Below, piece after piece: positions 9,561 to 19,715 of a stretch of 64,000 nucleotides of DNA. Under the pieces are notes generated by a model that was not told the DNA's origin, did no database searches, and saw nothing but the letters and a program-made list of their open reading frames with translations. Each line of letters begins with the position of its first letter. Within the stretch, counting starts at the first letter, position 1. This DNA is from Eudasyphora cyanicolor (lineage: Eukaryota > Arthropoda > Insecta > Diptera > Muscidae): NCBI GenBank assembly GCA_963930755.1, contig OZ005734.1, forward strand, positions 12,856,650-12,920,649, in the 5' to 3' direction. The translations under genes and the position numbers were made by a program.

Positions 9561-11287
9561 AAACGATTTTCTACAACCAATTGATATCCTCTTATTTGCT
9601 TTAGATTTAACGTGTTATACTTCATGGTATCCATTCTCGAATTACGCTATTATTAATTTTCAAATGAGCCACATCGATAGGATTTGAATTGTCACCAGAT
9701 TAAAGCCTCCCAAATTTAATATTATAATAAAAATGTAATATTTCATTACATTAAAGACAATTTTTATTTCATCAATGCAATCATGTAATTGGTTCTGTGA
9801 AGATTTTTTCTTGCAGTTTTGTGTTTTAAACTTTTTTTATTTTTTAATAGTATTTTTCAGAAAACATATGATATTTTTGACCATTTGTGTACAAACGTCG
9901 TCTTTTCAAGAATGACTTAGCTATTTCCGAAAATATCCCCCACTGTTCTTGCGAACTGTGCATACGCGGACTACGTGTCGTTGTGCTATGTGCATACGCG
10001 TTAATATACGCTTAAATACACATGTAGCCGAGTATAAATGAACAAGGCTTAAAAGAGGAAGCCGAGAAAAATGATGGTGCGGCCAAAACACACACGCACT
10101 CACATGTGGCGAGCACGCATATTTTGAACCACATTTTATGCGGTTTTAAAGCCCACAACAGCTCTCAGTTCAGATGTTGTCGTCGCTGTTGTTGTTGCTG
10201 CTTCTGCTGCTGTACGTGTAGTAGTTGTTGCTGGACAGACTGCTGTTGGTTTATTGGTTGTTACCACCTTTTGCTACAAAAATGAAACAACCATTTTTTT
10301 CGGTCTACACTGAAACATTTTTTTCGCTCTCTCGGTAGTTGTGGCCATAGCAAACGCATACTAACTGGATTTTGGGTCCATATAAATCGCCACGGATATG
10401 CATACATATAGCCACGCATATTCGTGAAAGTCTATGTGTGTCCATATACCAGTATGTATATATGTAGAGACGGAAACAAAAAAGATACAAACTAACAAAC
10501 ATTCACTTCAACACAACAACAATATTCAACGTACATTCGCATCCTTGTCGTGCGAATACCGCTGCACTGCACTGCATTGGATACTCGCACATTCTTTGTT
10601 GGTGTATCGTAAACTTTCGCCATAGCATATCCATATGAGGGCGATATAATAAGTTGGGTAAAGTATAAACAAATCTTGAGACAGAGATATGTGACAGTAT
10701 CAATGGGAAAATGAAGGGTAACCCCGAGTAAACCGACGCACAGTGCTCTGTCCCATTGACAAAAATCGATAATAATGTACTGGCTGAAATAATGGTAAAA
10801 TTGGTACTCATCATATCATAACAAACCAAATGAGATAAATAATAACAATACCATTTTATTTAGCTCTTTTTGACACCGCGAGAGGAAGTCAATTGTTGTA
10901 TTAGCAAATCTACCAAAAAAAAAAATACCTTAAATATACGTTATAAAATAGCTGTATAAAATTCGTTTATTAGGGAAACTAAACCAAACTTTTTGTAAAT
11001 GATAGTTAATCGAATTCCTAATAATACAAAAATACCAAGTTGGAAGAAAATTGCATTTGTACTATTAAAATTTGCTTTGGAAAATTCGTATTTTTTGTTA
11101 AAGTGAAAAAAATTGCAAGTTTAATTGGAATGAAAAAAAAAGTTGGAACAGATCCCTAAAATTGTATTCTTCAAAAACAATATATGTACTGTTACTTTAA
11201 AAAAAAAAAATTAAAAAATAAAATAAAAGCGCACAAACTTAAAAAAAATATTTATTTTTTTATGTCTAAAAACATTATATTCAAATA
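9561..11287. other. AT-rich noncoding stretch
   Basis: No gene is supported. The section 10140-10260 has GTTGTTGCTGCTTCTGCTG-type triplet repeats, and 9950-10110 is modestly GC-richer with ACACACGCACTCACATG. Several short ORFs lack any recognisable feature. The part 10860-11280 is A/T homopolymer-rich. Confidence 0.45.
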
Positions 11288-11390
11288 AAGGGTGGTTATA
11301 TTTTAAGGGCCAATGTTGATTTTGAATAAAACACAAATTGTTTAGGAAATTATTGTCATTTCTTTTTATTATGATAATATTGATATTATC

Positions 11391-11625
11391 ATAAAAGGAA
11401 GCAGCGACCTCTGCGGCACACCTCCATCCGATGGTCCAAATTTTCGATGACGCTGAGGCATAGTTGAGGTTCTATGCCGTTATTGTGCCGAATTATCTCA
11501 TTCTTTAGCTCTTGAATTGTCGATAAGCCACCAACGTACACCTTTTCTTTCAAATAACCCCAAAGAAAGAAGTCCAACGGTGTCAAATCACATGATCTTG
11601 GCGGCCAATTGACATCGCCACGACG
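11391..11625 (-). pseudogene. Mariner transposase, C-terminal piece
   Basis: The minus-strand reading gives NWPPRSCDLTPLDFFLWGYL, then KEKVYVGG and a C-terminal IENLDHRMEVCRRGRC tail. The last aspartate in LTPLD is the third catalytic residue. The piece begins exactly at the CGACG target duplication of the inserted element, so the break is caused by that insertion. The rest of the protein resumes at 12827. Confidence 0.85.
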
Positions 11626-12821
11626 CACAATGGGAAAAAAGGGGTAAATATGAGCGCATAGCAATATTTTCTATCTCATGACTATACCGTTAGAGATAGA
11701 GTCCTACGGTTTGGGCCATATTCAAGAGAATTCTTTGGAGAAGAAATAGGTGTTTTATTTTACTGTTACCATTTATCGCACCCTGAGGCTACAAAAGCGA
11801 CTTTGTGGAAATTAGTGTAAAAATCGGAATATCGTACCAACATCAGTGATCTTGATTTTAAATTAGAGCTGACAAAATTTAGTTCAAAATCTATTTGAGT
11901 TACTTGATTGTGTGTTGCTGCGTTTTAAGTATATGGACCATTGAAATTCAAACTTATTTTTGTTAACATTTCGTTAAAAGTCTACAAAACAGGGCAATGT
12001 TTTTGAAATTGAAACCAAAACAACATAAATAGGATAAAATCGTAGTCTGCAATATTTTTGAAAGCTGAAGAAGTGTTCCAATAATGCGCTTACACAATGG
12101 GTCGTCGACTTGTAATAAAAGAAAAGTTAAATTAAAAACAGAAAATAATCGGTCCACCCTAATATACATAAACTGCAGAAGCGTTTAACTATATTTTAAT
12201 AGTTTTTGTAGAAGAAGTAAACAATAATAATTACACATATAATTCTTATAAAAGTAATAAGATCACTATTTTTGATCGTAGGACACTACAAACATGCAGC
12301 CGGACTTCTTCCGATCGCATTTGTAGTCCGATTTTGTCGAAATTTCGTAGAAGTTACTTTTTAGACCAAGAAAATCGGTCCATATGTTTCGGGAAAATCG
12401 GTTCATAGATCGATGTAGCTCCCACACATTTTTTCTATATTTAAAGTAAAAAAGGGCATATTTAAAGTACAAAAAACTGCCATAATCCCAAAAAGGCGCA
12501 GATAAACGTGGTACTGTTGGATTCACGACTAAGTCACCTCACTTCTCTATGTCAGTGATCCCACGTGATCCAAAAAAGTTGTATTCCATTTACTGTGGAT
12601 AATTTTTTTGAAAAACAAAAAAAAACTGTATTATTTCTTTGAAATATGTCTTCATTTAAAGACGCTAAAAATGCGTCTTATACACAAAAATTAAGATGGA
12701 ATCACCTAGAGATATTTTCATAAAATTTGAAGGTATTTTCATTTAATGTTATCCACAATAAAACAACAATCCCAAAAAACTGATTTTTAAAATATATATT
12801 TCATCATATTTTCCCATCGTG
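11626..12821. mobile_element. Transib-like non-autonomous DNA transposon
   Basis: Termini are CACAATGGGAAAA on the left and the inverse of CACGATGGGAAAA on the right. They are flanked by a perfect 5-bp duplication CGACG (11621-11625, 12822-12826). Cutting it out restores the mariner sequence CCACGACG-TGAGATAACACGG. A CAC(A/T)(A/G)TG-type start with a GC-rich 5-bp target fitting CGNCG is the signature of Transib, the superfamily related to RAG1. The 1196-bp interior is AT-rich and no DDE transposase is recognisable, so it probably depended on a partner in trans. Assignment rests on ends and target site only. Confidence 0.8.
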
Positions 12822-12826
12822 CGACG

Positions 12827-13065
12827 TGAGATAACACGGCCATTGAATTTGTTGCGCAAAAGAGCCATTGTTTCGTTAGCTGTGTGGCAAGTGGCACCGT
12901 CCTGTTGAAAACACATATTGTCCACATCCATATCTTCCATAAAAAGTTCGTTATCATCTCACGATAGCGAACGCCATTCACAGTAACTGGCAGTATGGCC
13001 CGATGACGTCGCCAGCCCATAAGCTGCACCAAACGAACTGGGCGAGCATGCACAGGTGTTTTCAC
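12827..13065 (-). pseudogene. Mariner transposase, central piece
   Basis: The reading includes TVNGVRYREMITNFLW and, in another frame, DVDNMCFQQDGATCHTANET with the second catalytic aspartate. The frame changes between NFLW and MEDMD because a few bases are missing; the sister copy reads DFLWSELDGID there. The NMCFQQD segment has Cys where relatives usually have Trp or Tyr. The first aspartate region and the DNA-binding domain are not recognisable. Confidence 0.8.
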
Positions 13066-13351
13066 ATCTCCACAGACCCGGTTTGCTGAAATTTTCGCAC
13101 AATTCTCCCGATTGTGGACACATTTAATCGATTATTCTGATCAGAAAAACATCACGAAGTGCACGAAATTTGAACGCCCATTTTCGTAAAAGGCTTAAAA
13201 AACTTTAACGCGTTGCTCGATTATTTATCTTTCCATGGTTCAAATTGAGTTAGTCTGAAATTGAGAAATGTCAAATGAAATGCAGGAAAAAGCTTGACGT
13301 TTAGGTGTGGTTCACATTCAACATCGGCCCCTACAATTTAACCATCCTTTA

Positions 13352-13969
13352 CAAAACCTTGACCTTGAGCTGGAGTTTCATTCAAACAATTTTGCTAAAT
13401 CACAATACAGATCGAATAAACGAATACTATTCAAATTTAAACTATTCAAATAACTAAATCTGAACCGATTTTTTCTAATTCGACAATGTTGTTCCATAGA
13501 TGAATAAACTCTAAACAGACGGGCGGTTAAATCGACTCAGCTAGTGATTCTGAGTCAATCGGTATACTTTATGGTGGGTTTAGCTGTAGTAATTCTAGGT
13601 GTTACAATCATCTGCCATTAAACCAACTTATGTTACCCTATACCAGACTGTGGTGGAGAGTAAATTTGCAGCTGTGAAATAGGTTGTCAAATAAAAGCAG
13701 TATACCTGTAATCCTGTAAAAAAACCCTGTACTTAACTCCTTCAAGGTAACAAATTTACGATTATTTGATATATATTCCCAACGTTCCTAGAAGGAACAT
13801 AGATCCTCCGCAAACGTCCTCCATTCTGATCTGTTCGTGGCGATATTTTTAACTTCATTCCAGCTTTTTCTCATCTTTTTCGATTGTTTTAGTCTCTGGA
13901 AAAATTCCGAGTTTAAGCTATGTTTCCTAGAATACCAATTAGCTCCAACAATATACCCCTTAGGAGGAT
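13352..13969. other. AT-rich stretch with a family B end fragment
   Basis: No gene is seen. At 13631-13668 the run TACCCTATACCAGACTGTGG with GGAGAGTAAATTTG resembles the head of family B (TACCCTACACCACTGTGGTA). It is probably a short relic. The rest is not recognised. Confidence 0.45.
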
Positions 13970-14143
13970 ACGTTGGGTTATCTACTAGTTAGTAAAATGG
14001 CAGTTGGTTTATCTTCGTAGAGGTCCAGTTGAGTTATCTACACCTTGTTATGTGGCCTATTGGGTTATCTACTCCTTAGTAAGCGACCAGTTGGGTTATC
14101 TACGCAGTAGTAGAGGATGAGCTGTTTTATCTAGTCCTTAGTA

Positions 14144-14689
14144 GGTTAGGTTAGGTTAAGAGTGGCAGCCATCAAAATAGACTTACTTAGACTAGGTAAG
14201 GGAAAACATTAGTTATCCCAAACAAACTTGATTGCATTAAAAACTGAAATGTTGGCGGGTTCCAATATCAGCCAAGTTAGCTAACTCCTCAAAGAAATAA
14301 GAGACCAAGGTTGTTCGCCGCCTTCTAGAGAGAGCAGGGCACAGACACATAAGGTGTTCAATTGATTCCTCCTCCCCCCCTTTGTCCCTAAGCTTCTGCA
14401 TAAATCATTATACAAAACCTTCAATATCTCTGCGTGTCGTCCAATAAGACAGTGACCTGACATGACAGACACGATGAGTGCGACGTCCGTTCTCCCTGGA
14501 GCGTGTAAGGTAGTTCCTAGTCTTTAAATTTTATTTGCCTTGCAGTTCCCTGGTGTATCCCTGTGGGCCGGCACCCATATCAGATGAATATTGAACTGAT
14601 CAGCCATCTCGTTAAGAGATATGCGACAGTTGAGGGCAGTTTTTGAGGTAAGGAATATAGTTTCCAGGGACTTGATAGCAGCCTGAATA
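14144..14689 (-). mobile_element. 5'-truncated LINE fragment inserted in the minisatellite
   Basis: The fragment begins with GGTTAGGTTAAGAGTGGCAG, the complement of the LINE 3' end, and covers the C-terminal and RNase-H-proximal region. Its minus-strand reading MSGHCLIGRHAEILK parallels LTGHCLISEHARR of copy B. A 6-bp repeat TTAGTA flanks it (14138-14143, 14690-14695), and the minisatellite resumes directly after. It is 5'-truncated, as is usual for LINE insertions. It belongs to a related but distinct subfamily. Confidence 0.8.
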
Positions 14690-14839
14690 TTAGTAGAGAC
14701 CAGTTGGGTTATCTACGATATAGCCTACGATAGCTTGGGTTATTTATTTACTTAGTACGACCAGTTGAGTTATCTACGATATAGCTAACCATAGCTTGGG
14801 TTATTTATTTTCTTAGTATGACCAGTAATGGACCACTTG

Positions 14840-15275
14840 GGACCGGGTTTCTATGTTTAACGATTAAATAGTAAATATTTAATTGGTTTTATATGTGACT
14901 TACGCTGACTGGCATTAAAGGGTCAGGTACTGTAGGTACAGTACTTGGCTATGTCACAACTTGTCAATTCACCACCTCCAAGGACAAAGATATGTTAAAG
15001 TTACGGGTTATTTTCATATAAAAAGCATAATCTGCGGATCGATCTCTGCCCTTAATGGCCCTATCACTCGTTAGGTATTGTACCGGTCAAAATTGCCGCA
15101 GTGTATGTATGAACCGTACGTGAAATGAACTGCCAATTTACCTAAGGGAACTGGTCCTAGTACTGATATTATTGGTACCTATTATAGTCACATAGGGAAT
15201 GATTGTTATCAGTTAATCAATATTGCTGGATGCAGTATGTCATCATATGACTGCATCAAAAAAATCTATTTCTTA
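14840..15275. other. Non-repeat insert within the minisatellite region
   Basis: About 430 bp that lacks the 31-bp motif. It contains no recognisable gene, termini or target duplication. It could be an unidentified insertion or a decayed part of the array. Confidence 0.4.
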
Positions 15276-15959
15276 GCAGATGACCATTTGGGTTATCTAC
15301 TCCTTGATATACGACAAGTTTAGTTACCTTCTCCCTAGTAGAGGGAAGGTCGCGTTATATTCAACTTAGAATGTTAATTTAGCTACAGCAACGTACAGTT
15401 GGGTTATATTCCCCTTAGTAGAGTGGCAATTGGGTTATCTATTCCTTAGTTGACAACAAATTGTGTAATATATTTCTTAGTTGGGGTATCTACTCCTTAG
15501 AACAGGGTCAGTTCGATATATACGAACTACTTATAAGATATGTTTATAGTTGGGTTATCTACTCCTTAGTAGATGACCAGTTGAGTTATCTACACCTAAG
15601 TAGAGAGTCACTTAGGTTATCTACACCTAAGTAGAGAGCCACTTGGGTTATCTACACCTTAGCGGTGAGCCAGTTGAACTATATACTTCTTAGTTGACGA
15701 CAAATTGGGTTATCTATAAGCGACGAGCTGGGTTACCTATTTCTTACTAAACGGGTTATTTACTACTTGTGGAGCGCCAGTTGGTTTATCTACCCCATAG
15801 TTTATGACATATAGGGTTATCCACTCCTTAATAGAGATACAGTTATTTTATTTACTTTTTATGGCAAGGTGGGTTATCTATTCCTTATTTGATGACCAGT
15901 TTTAGAAGTTTAAATAATAAATAGGAATTATTTTATTGCTTTCAAAAGTGTAGGAATTT

Positions 15960-16535
15960 TTTTAGACTAGTACATGGATTTTCCACCTCCAATGGCATTT
16001 AAAGTTTCCTCTAGAGAGCTATAGCGCGCCCCGCTTTGGAATCCAACTGGTAGTAAGCGTCGGCTCCGAAGTCTGACCGAAGACAATATTCTGGTACCGC
16101 GGTAGCCAAGAGCCCAACAACACGGCCCTGGCTGTTGGTGAGTCCACTTGAAGAGCATTTCATGGTGGCTGTGGTTTGGACGCAAATAGAGGGGAGAAAG
16201 CATTCTCAACCGGGCACTGTGATCCTAGTGTCCGCCCTTAACCTAAGGGGAAACCATGTACAACTACATCAATTCGGATTGATACTCATATATGGAGTTC
16301 TGTCATATGTGGGGCGTTAAGAGCACAGTGTGGTTGGGCCAGTGCAGCAGGTACACACTCTTATACCGAGCACTTCACATCGAACATAGAATGAGCAAAA
16401 TTGTTCCCCCGCCAAGCAAGGGTACACTTACATCTTCTCAAGACGAACACAATGTACCAAATGGTCTCCGAGTTAAGTGGTGCACGCCGGCAATGGTGGT
16501 GAGCAGCCGCGTCCTTAACCTATCCTAACCTAAGA
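15960..16535 (+). mobile_element. GC-richer 3' fragment of a LINE-type element
   Basis: This block is markedly less AT-rich than its surroundings and ends CCTTAACCTATCCTAACCTA, like the 3' ends of the LINEs in this window (TTAACCTAACCTAA). An internal CCTTAACCTAAGG occurs near 16236. Open frames run on both strands (15967-16209 minus, 16135-16528 plus), but none shows an RT, endonuclease or RNase H motif. I read it as a 3'-terminal or UTR piece of a non-LTR element. It could instead be a host-derived fragment. Confidence 0.5.
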
Positions 16536-16859
16536 GTACACTTAAGTCGGTTTACTCGAGTAAGATTTCCTGACTTGATTTTTAGCATTCGGCACTTCAG
16601 TACGTTGGAAGAGGAAGTACCCGACTTTGAGTTATCATTTTCGGAATGTCAAATACCGAAATTCGCAGAGAGTATTTACTTTGTAATAAGGATGGAAATG
16701 CAATTCTAATACTTTGTTAAATATTATTCGCCAGGAAAGGATTATTTCAAATATCGCGAAAACAAGAGCTAACCTAAAAAACGGCTAGCACCACTGGATT
16801 CAGCAAGGTCTAAATAGGTAAAACCACAGGGTCTTCTTTTGTGGTACATTTTTAAAGAA
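16536..16859. other. Unassigned stretch before the Helitron
   Basis: AT-rich; starts with AAGTCGGTTTACTCGAGTAAG, which recalls the family A tail motif, and has nothing else recognisable. Confidence 0.4.
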
Positions 16860-18245
16860 TCTATATATATAAAAATGGTGTGAAAAATGTATAGTAATTC
16901 ATCAATTGAGAACGGCTGGACCGATTTGGCTCAATTTTTTTACAGTTTTTACTACTGCTCTCTTTTTGAATCCAATTTTTTTTATTAATTTTCTATTAAA
17001 CAAAAAAGTTTTCTATTAAACATATGTACGAGTATGTGCTATTTTTCTTGCTGCAATTCATTCGAGTTTTGCGTATTGTTACACTGATTTCGCGTATCAC
17101 ATCGACAAACGGTACAAGCATTACGATCAATTAAAATTCAACGCGATATTTATCAGTTCGAAAATTTTTTCAGATAATAAGTTTGAGTATAAGAGGTAAG
17201 GTTATCTTATTGGATTGCGGGCACTGCAAAATCATAATTTCGGATGAATGCACGATGGCGCATAAACGAGCAGTTGACCGAACGATGAAGGATTTACGAC
17301 GTGATTTGAGACAATTTGGTGAGTCTATGATATTGCTCTCCGGAGATTTTCGTCAAACGCTTCCCGTCATCCCGAAATCTACTGCCGATGAAATTAATGC
17401 ATGCCTGAAATCGTGGTCTTTGTGGCGGCATGTTAAGAAGTTGAAATTGACCACGAACATGAGAGTCGCGTTGCAGAACGACTCATCGGCTCTTGAATTC
17501 TCGAAACAACTGTTGGCGCTTGGCAATGGCCAAATTACTGTTGATGTTTCCACTGCATTGATATTGTTCGCGGCAAATTTTTGCGAGTTCACATCGTCGA
17601 ACGAGGAACTCATCACCAAAGTGTTTCCAAATCTCGATTAGATTAGTGAACGGGCAATATTAGCAGCGAAGAATAAGGACGTCGATAGCATGAATTTTAT
17701 TATTCAAAGTTAAATCGAACTCGCTTGATGTGCCAGGAGCTCCGCCGCATAATTTACAGCTGAAGGTGGAATCGATCATAATCATGTTGCGTAATCTGAA
17801 TCATCCGAAATTGTGCATAGTTCGCGGTTGTCCATTATGAAACTGATGGACAATGTGATTCAGGCGACGATCATCAAGGGAAAATTCAAAGGAGAGGAAG
17901 TCCTTACCCCACGAATTCCGATTATTCCAACTGATCTTTCATTCCAATTCAAGCGGATTCAGTTCCCTGTACGATTGGCTTTTACGATGACAATCAATAA
18001 ATCTCAAGACAAATCGTAGGAAGTCTGTGGAATTAATCTCGAATTTCCCTGTTTTTCGCACGGTCATCTGTACGTTGCCTGTCTTCTGTCTTCGTTGTTT
18101 GTTGTTTATCACATCGCTCTCTACTGATTTCGATTCCTTTTAAACAAATCGCATTAAAATTTTAAGTATCTGTGTTTTATTATCACTCTGGAGTTTATCT
18201 GAAGGCGTTAAATTGGGGCGAGTCGAAGTTCGCCGGGTCCGCTAG
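16860..18245 (+). mobile_element. Helitron remnant with helicase sequence
   Basis: Starts TCTATATATATAAAAATGG after an A and ends GGGTCCGCTAG before a T. This is the TC...CTRR structure and A/T insertion rule of canonical Helitrons. About 11 bp before the end is a hairpin, GGCGA and TCGCC around an eight-base loop, as expected for a rolling-circle terminator. The interior holds the C-terminal half of a Pif1-type helicase. The Rep/HUH nuclease and helicase N-terminus are absent, so it is an internally deleted, inactive copy of an autonomous element. Two non-autonomous relatives with matching termini lie at 58757-60520 and 61577-63160. Confidence 0.93.
17183..18090 (+). pseudogene. Helitron Pif1-like helicase, C-terminal part
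   Basis: The first open stretch (17183-17641) reads IIISDECTMAHKRAVDRTMK, with DE as the Walker B pair. It continues with ILLSGDFRQTLPVI (helicase motif III type), DEINACLKSW and LKLTTNMRV. After a stop at 17639-17641 the homology continues (ERAILAAKNKDVDSMNFIIQ; PPHNLQLKVESIIIMLRN). It resumes in the frame of 17813-18019 with IPTDLSFQFKRIQFPVRLAF and TMTINKSQDKS, the last where intact relatives have a MTINKAQGQ-type motif. A remnant FSHGHLYV-like segment follows near 18060. Stops and frameshifts make it non-functional. Confidence 0.9.
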
Positions 18246-18985
18246 TTAATTATAATTTTTGTAGTAATTACAACCTGAGTTAATTTATCTTCCAGTGAGT
18301 ATCTAACAATTTATATCGCTTAGGAAAAGAATAATCGCATTATTGAATTAATGCCAATGTCTTGTTGAAAGGAGAAATTTGATGGTAAACTTTGAAATGC
18401 CCCACAAAATTCTAGACGGACTATTCGGCTTCTTTAATACTTTCCTCACTCATTCAGTTAAGAAAATTCATTTACCATCAAACACCACCGAAAATTCTCG
18501 ACAACCGCTAGAATTTCAGTTGAATAGCAATGCCTCGTAGCGGTGGCAGTGACTGTGGTAAAGGGTCACGTGTAATGCCGTCAGCAGCGAAAGCATCGTC
18601 GGCGTCTGAGACAGCAGCAGCAGTTTCTCGCTTTAGTATTTTCACTGAAATGTCCAAAGTCTGTGCTCTGTATTGTGTTGTAGAGCAAAATCAGCATCAT
18701 CAACACCGCCGACACGGCAACAACATATTCCACGATGAAAATGTTTGTGGCAGATATGAGAAGGAATGATGTTGTGCTCATGTTGCTGCTGTTGTTGATG
18801 CTGCAAATCCAATTCACACTGCAACAGAATTGTGCGATTACCACGAGTGTTTGTCCAAATCAAGGATGTTAAAAACGTGGGTAACGTTTTGGGCATATTG
18901 GGAGCATGATTCTACAAGGGAGGAAGATTGTTAATTGGCGGTTCAAACTCGTCGTGATATACGCTCTGTATACAATATTTAATTT
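18246..18985. other. Unassigned stretch with a CAG/GCT-rich patch
   Basis: The section 18520-18850 is GC-richer with GCAGCAGCAGCAG and GTTGCTGCTGTTGTTGATG runs and open frames on both strands (18530-18769 plus; 18642-18896 minus). Translations are low-complexity (HQQQQQHEHN on the minus strand). No domain is recognised and no convincing splice context is seen, so I do not call a gene. Confidence 0.45.
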
Positions 18986-19245
18986 ACAGAATTTCTTGGG
19001 AATATTTTTCATTCGAATCGATCGGAGCCGAGAGGCGTAGCTACTTTGTTAAGGCAGAATAAGTATACATTCCATACCTGAAACACATTGAAATTCGCTG
19101 CGATCTAAACTACAGAATTTACTTGGGAATATTTTTTCATTCGAATCGGTCGGAGCCGACGTGCGTAGCCACTTTGTTAGAGCAGAATAAGTACACATTC
19201 CACATTCCATACCTGAAACTCTTAGATTTAAATTCGCTGCATTCT
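18986..19245. repeat. Tandem duplication, about 126-bp period
   Basis: Two adjacent units both begin ACAGAATTT, then (A)CTTGGGAATATTTTT and CATTCGAATCG, then TCGGAGCCGA, GCGTAGC and ACTTTGTTA. They end with CATTCCATACCTGAAAC and AAATTCGCTGC. The second starts at 19112. Divergence of roughly 10 percent by eye points to an old duplication. Function is unknown. Confidence 0.8.
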
Positions 19246-19249
19246 AAAC

Positions 19250-19560
19250 TACGACTATTATCTTTCACAATTCACAACATATATATTTTGCATATGGGTT
19301 TGATTTCTAAATTTGGACCGATTTCACCAAATTTGGCTAATGTCATAACAGCCGGATGTTAAATAAAGCTTCTATACAGAAGGCATATATGTACTTATAC
19401 ATGGGTGCTATATATATATAAATTTGAACAGATTATCTTCAACCAAGTTTTATAACTTTCGGATGTAAAATAAAGCTTCTGCAAATATATGTATGGATGC
19501 TCCATATAAATCTGAACCGATTTCTTTCAAATTTGACGGTAAGCATTCCCGAACTAATAA
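19250..19560. repeat. Family B-like fragment
   Basis: Two loose units carry the family B wording: ATTTGGACCGATTTCACCAAATTT, TATGTACTTATACATGGGTGC, AATCTGAACCGATTTCTTTC. No head or tail is present. Another short piece with ACAACAGTGTGGTTTCGGGTAT is at 19862-19884. Confidence 0.5.
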
Positions 19561-19715
19561 ACTCCTTTTTTTTCTATAGCGCTTAGCCAGCAAAGTTCGT
19601 CCTTAGCGCAAAAAAGCTATCTCCGGGAGGGCACAACAGGCCGAACCACTGGCTAATGTGTATGTCAATGGACATGAGACGTTTAAACGTCGCCTCTCTT
19701 CAACCTAACCTAATC
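19561..19715 (+). mobile_element. LINE 3'-end fragment
   Basis: A short GC-richer block (GCGCTTAGCCAGCAAAGTTC ... GAGACGTTTAAACGTCGCC) ends CTTCAACCTAACCTAA, the 3' signature shared with the LINE relics here. It contains the palindrome GACGTTTAAACGTC. No coding region remains. Confidence 0.5.

Larger units (their letters stand above)
11288..13349 (-). mobile_element. DD41D mariner-like element split by a Transib-like insertion
   Basis: Ends are AAGGGTGGTTATATTTTAAG on the left and TAACCATCCTT on the right, flanked by TA dinucleotides (11286-11287, 13350-13351). This is the Tc1/mariner target duplication. The subterminal GGGCCAATGTTGA is mirrored by TCAACATCGGCCC on the right. The transposase lies on the minus strand in two blocks separated by a 1196-bp insert. 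Its motifs (FQQDGATCHTA and PRSCDLTPLDFFLWGY) and those of the copy at 29685-30578 give 41 residues between the second and third aspartates. This matches the DD41D (rosa-type) mariner clade described from tephritid flies. The N-terminal part is largely missing. Confidence 0.88.
13970..15905. repeat. Degenerate 31-bp minisatellite (GTTGGGTTATCTACTCC type)
   Basis: Units of 31 bp run as GTTGGGTTATCTACTCC followed by TTAGTAGATGACCA. Clear runs lie at 13972-14140, 14700-14830 and 15275-15900, where consecutive units near 15548-15670 are exactly 31 bp apart. The unit is unrelated to the other 31-bp minisatellite at 7793. The array is interrupted by a LINE fragment (14144-14689) and by about 430 bp of unrelated sequence (14840-15275). 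Units are 70-90 percent alike by eye, so the array is old. Confidence 0.85.

Noticed and set aside
18530..18896. Small host gene with poly-Gln or Ser/Ala-rich protein
   Set aside because: Frames are open on both strands through CAG-type triplets; no domain, splice context or start context supports a gene.
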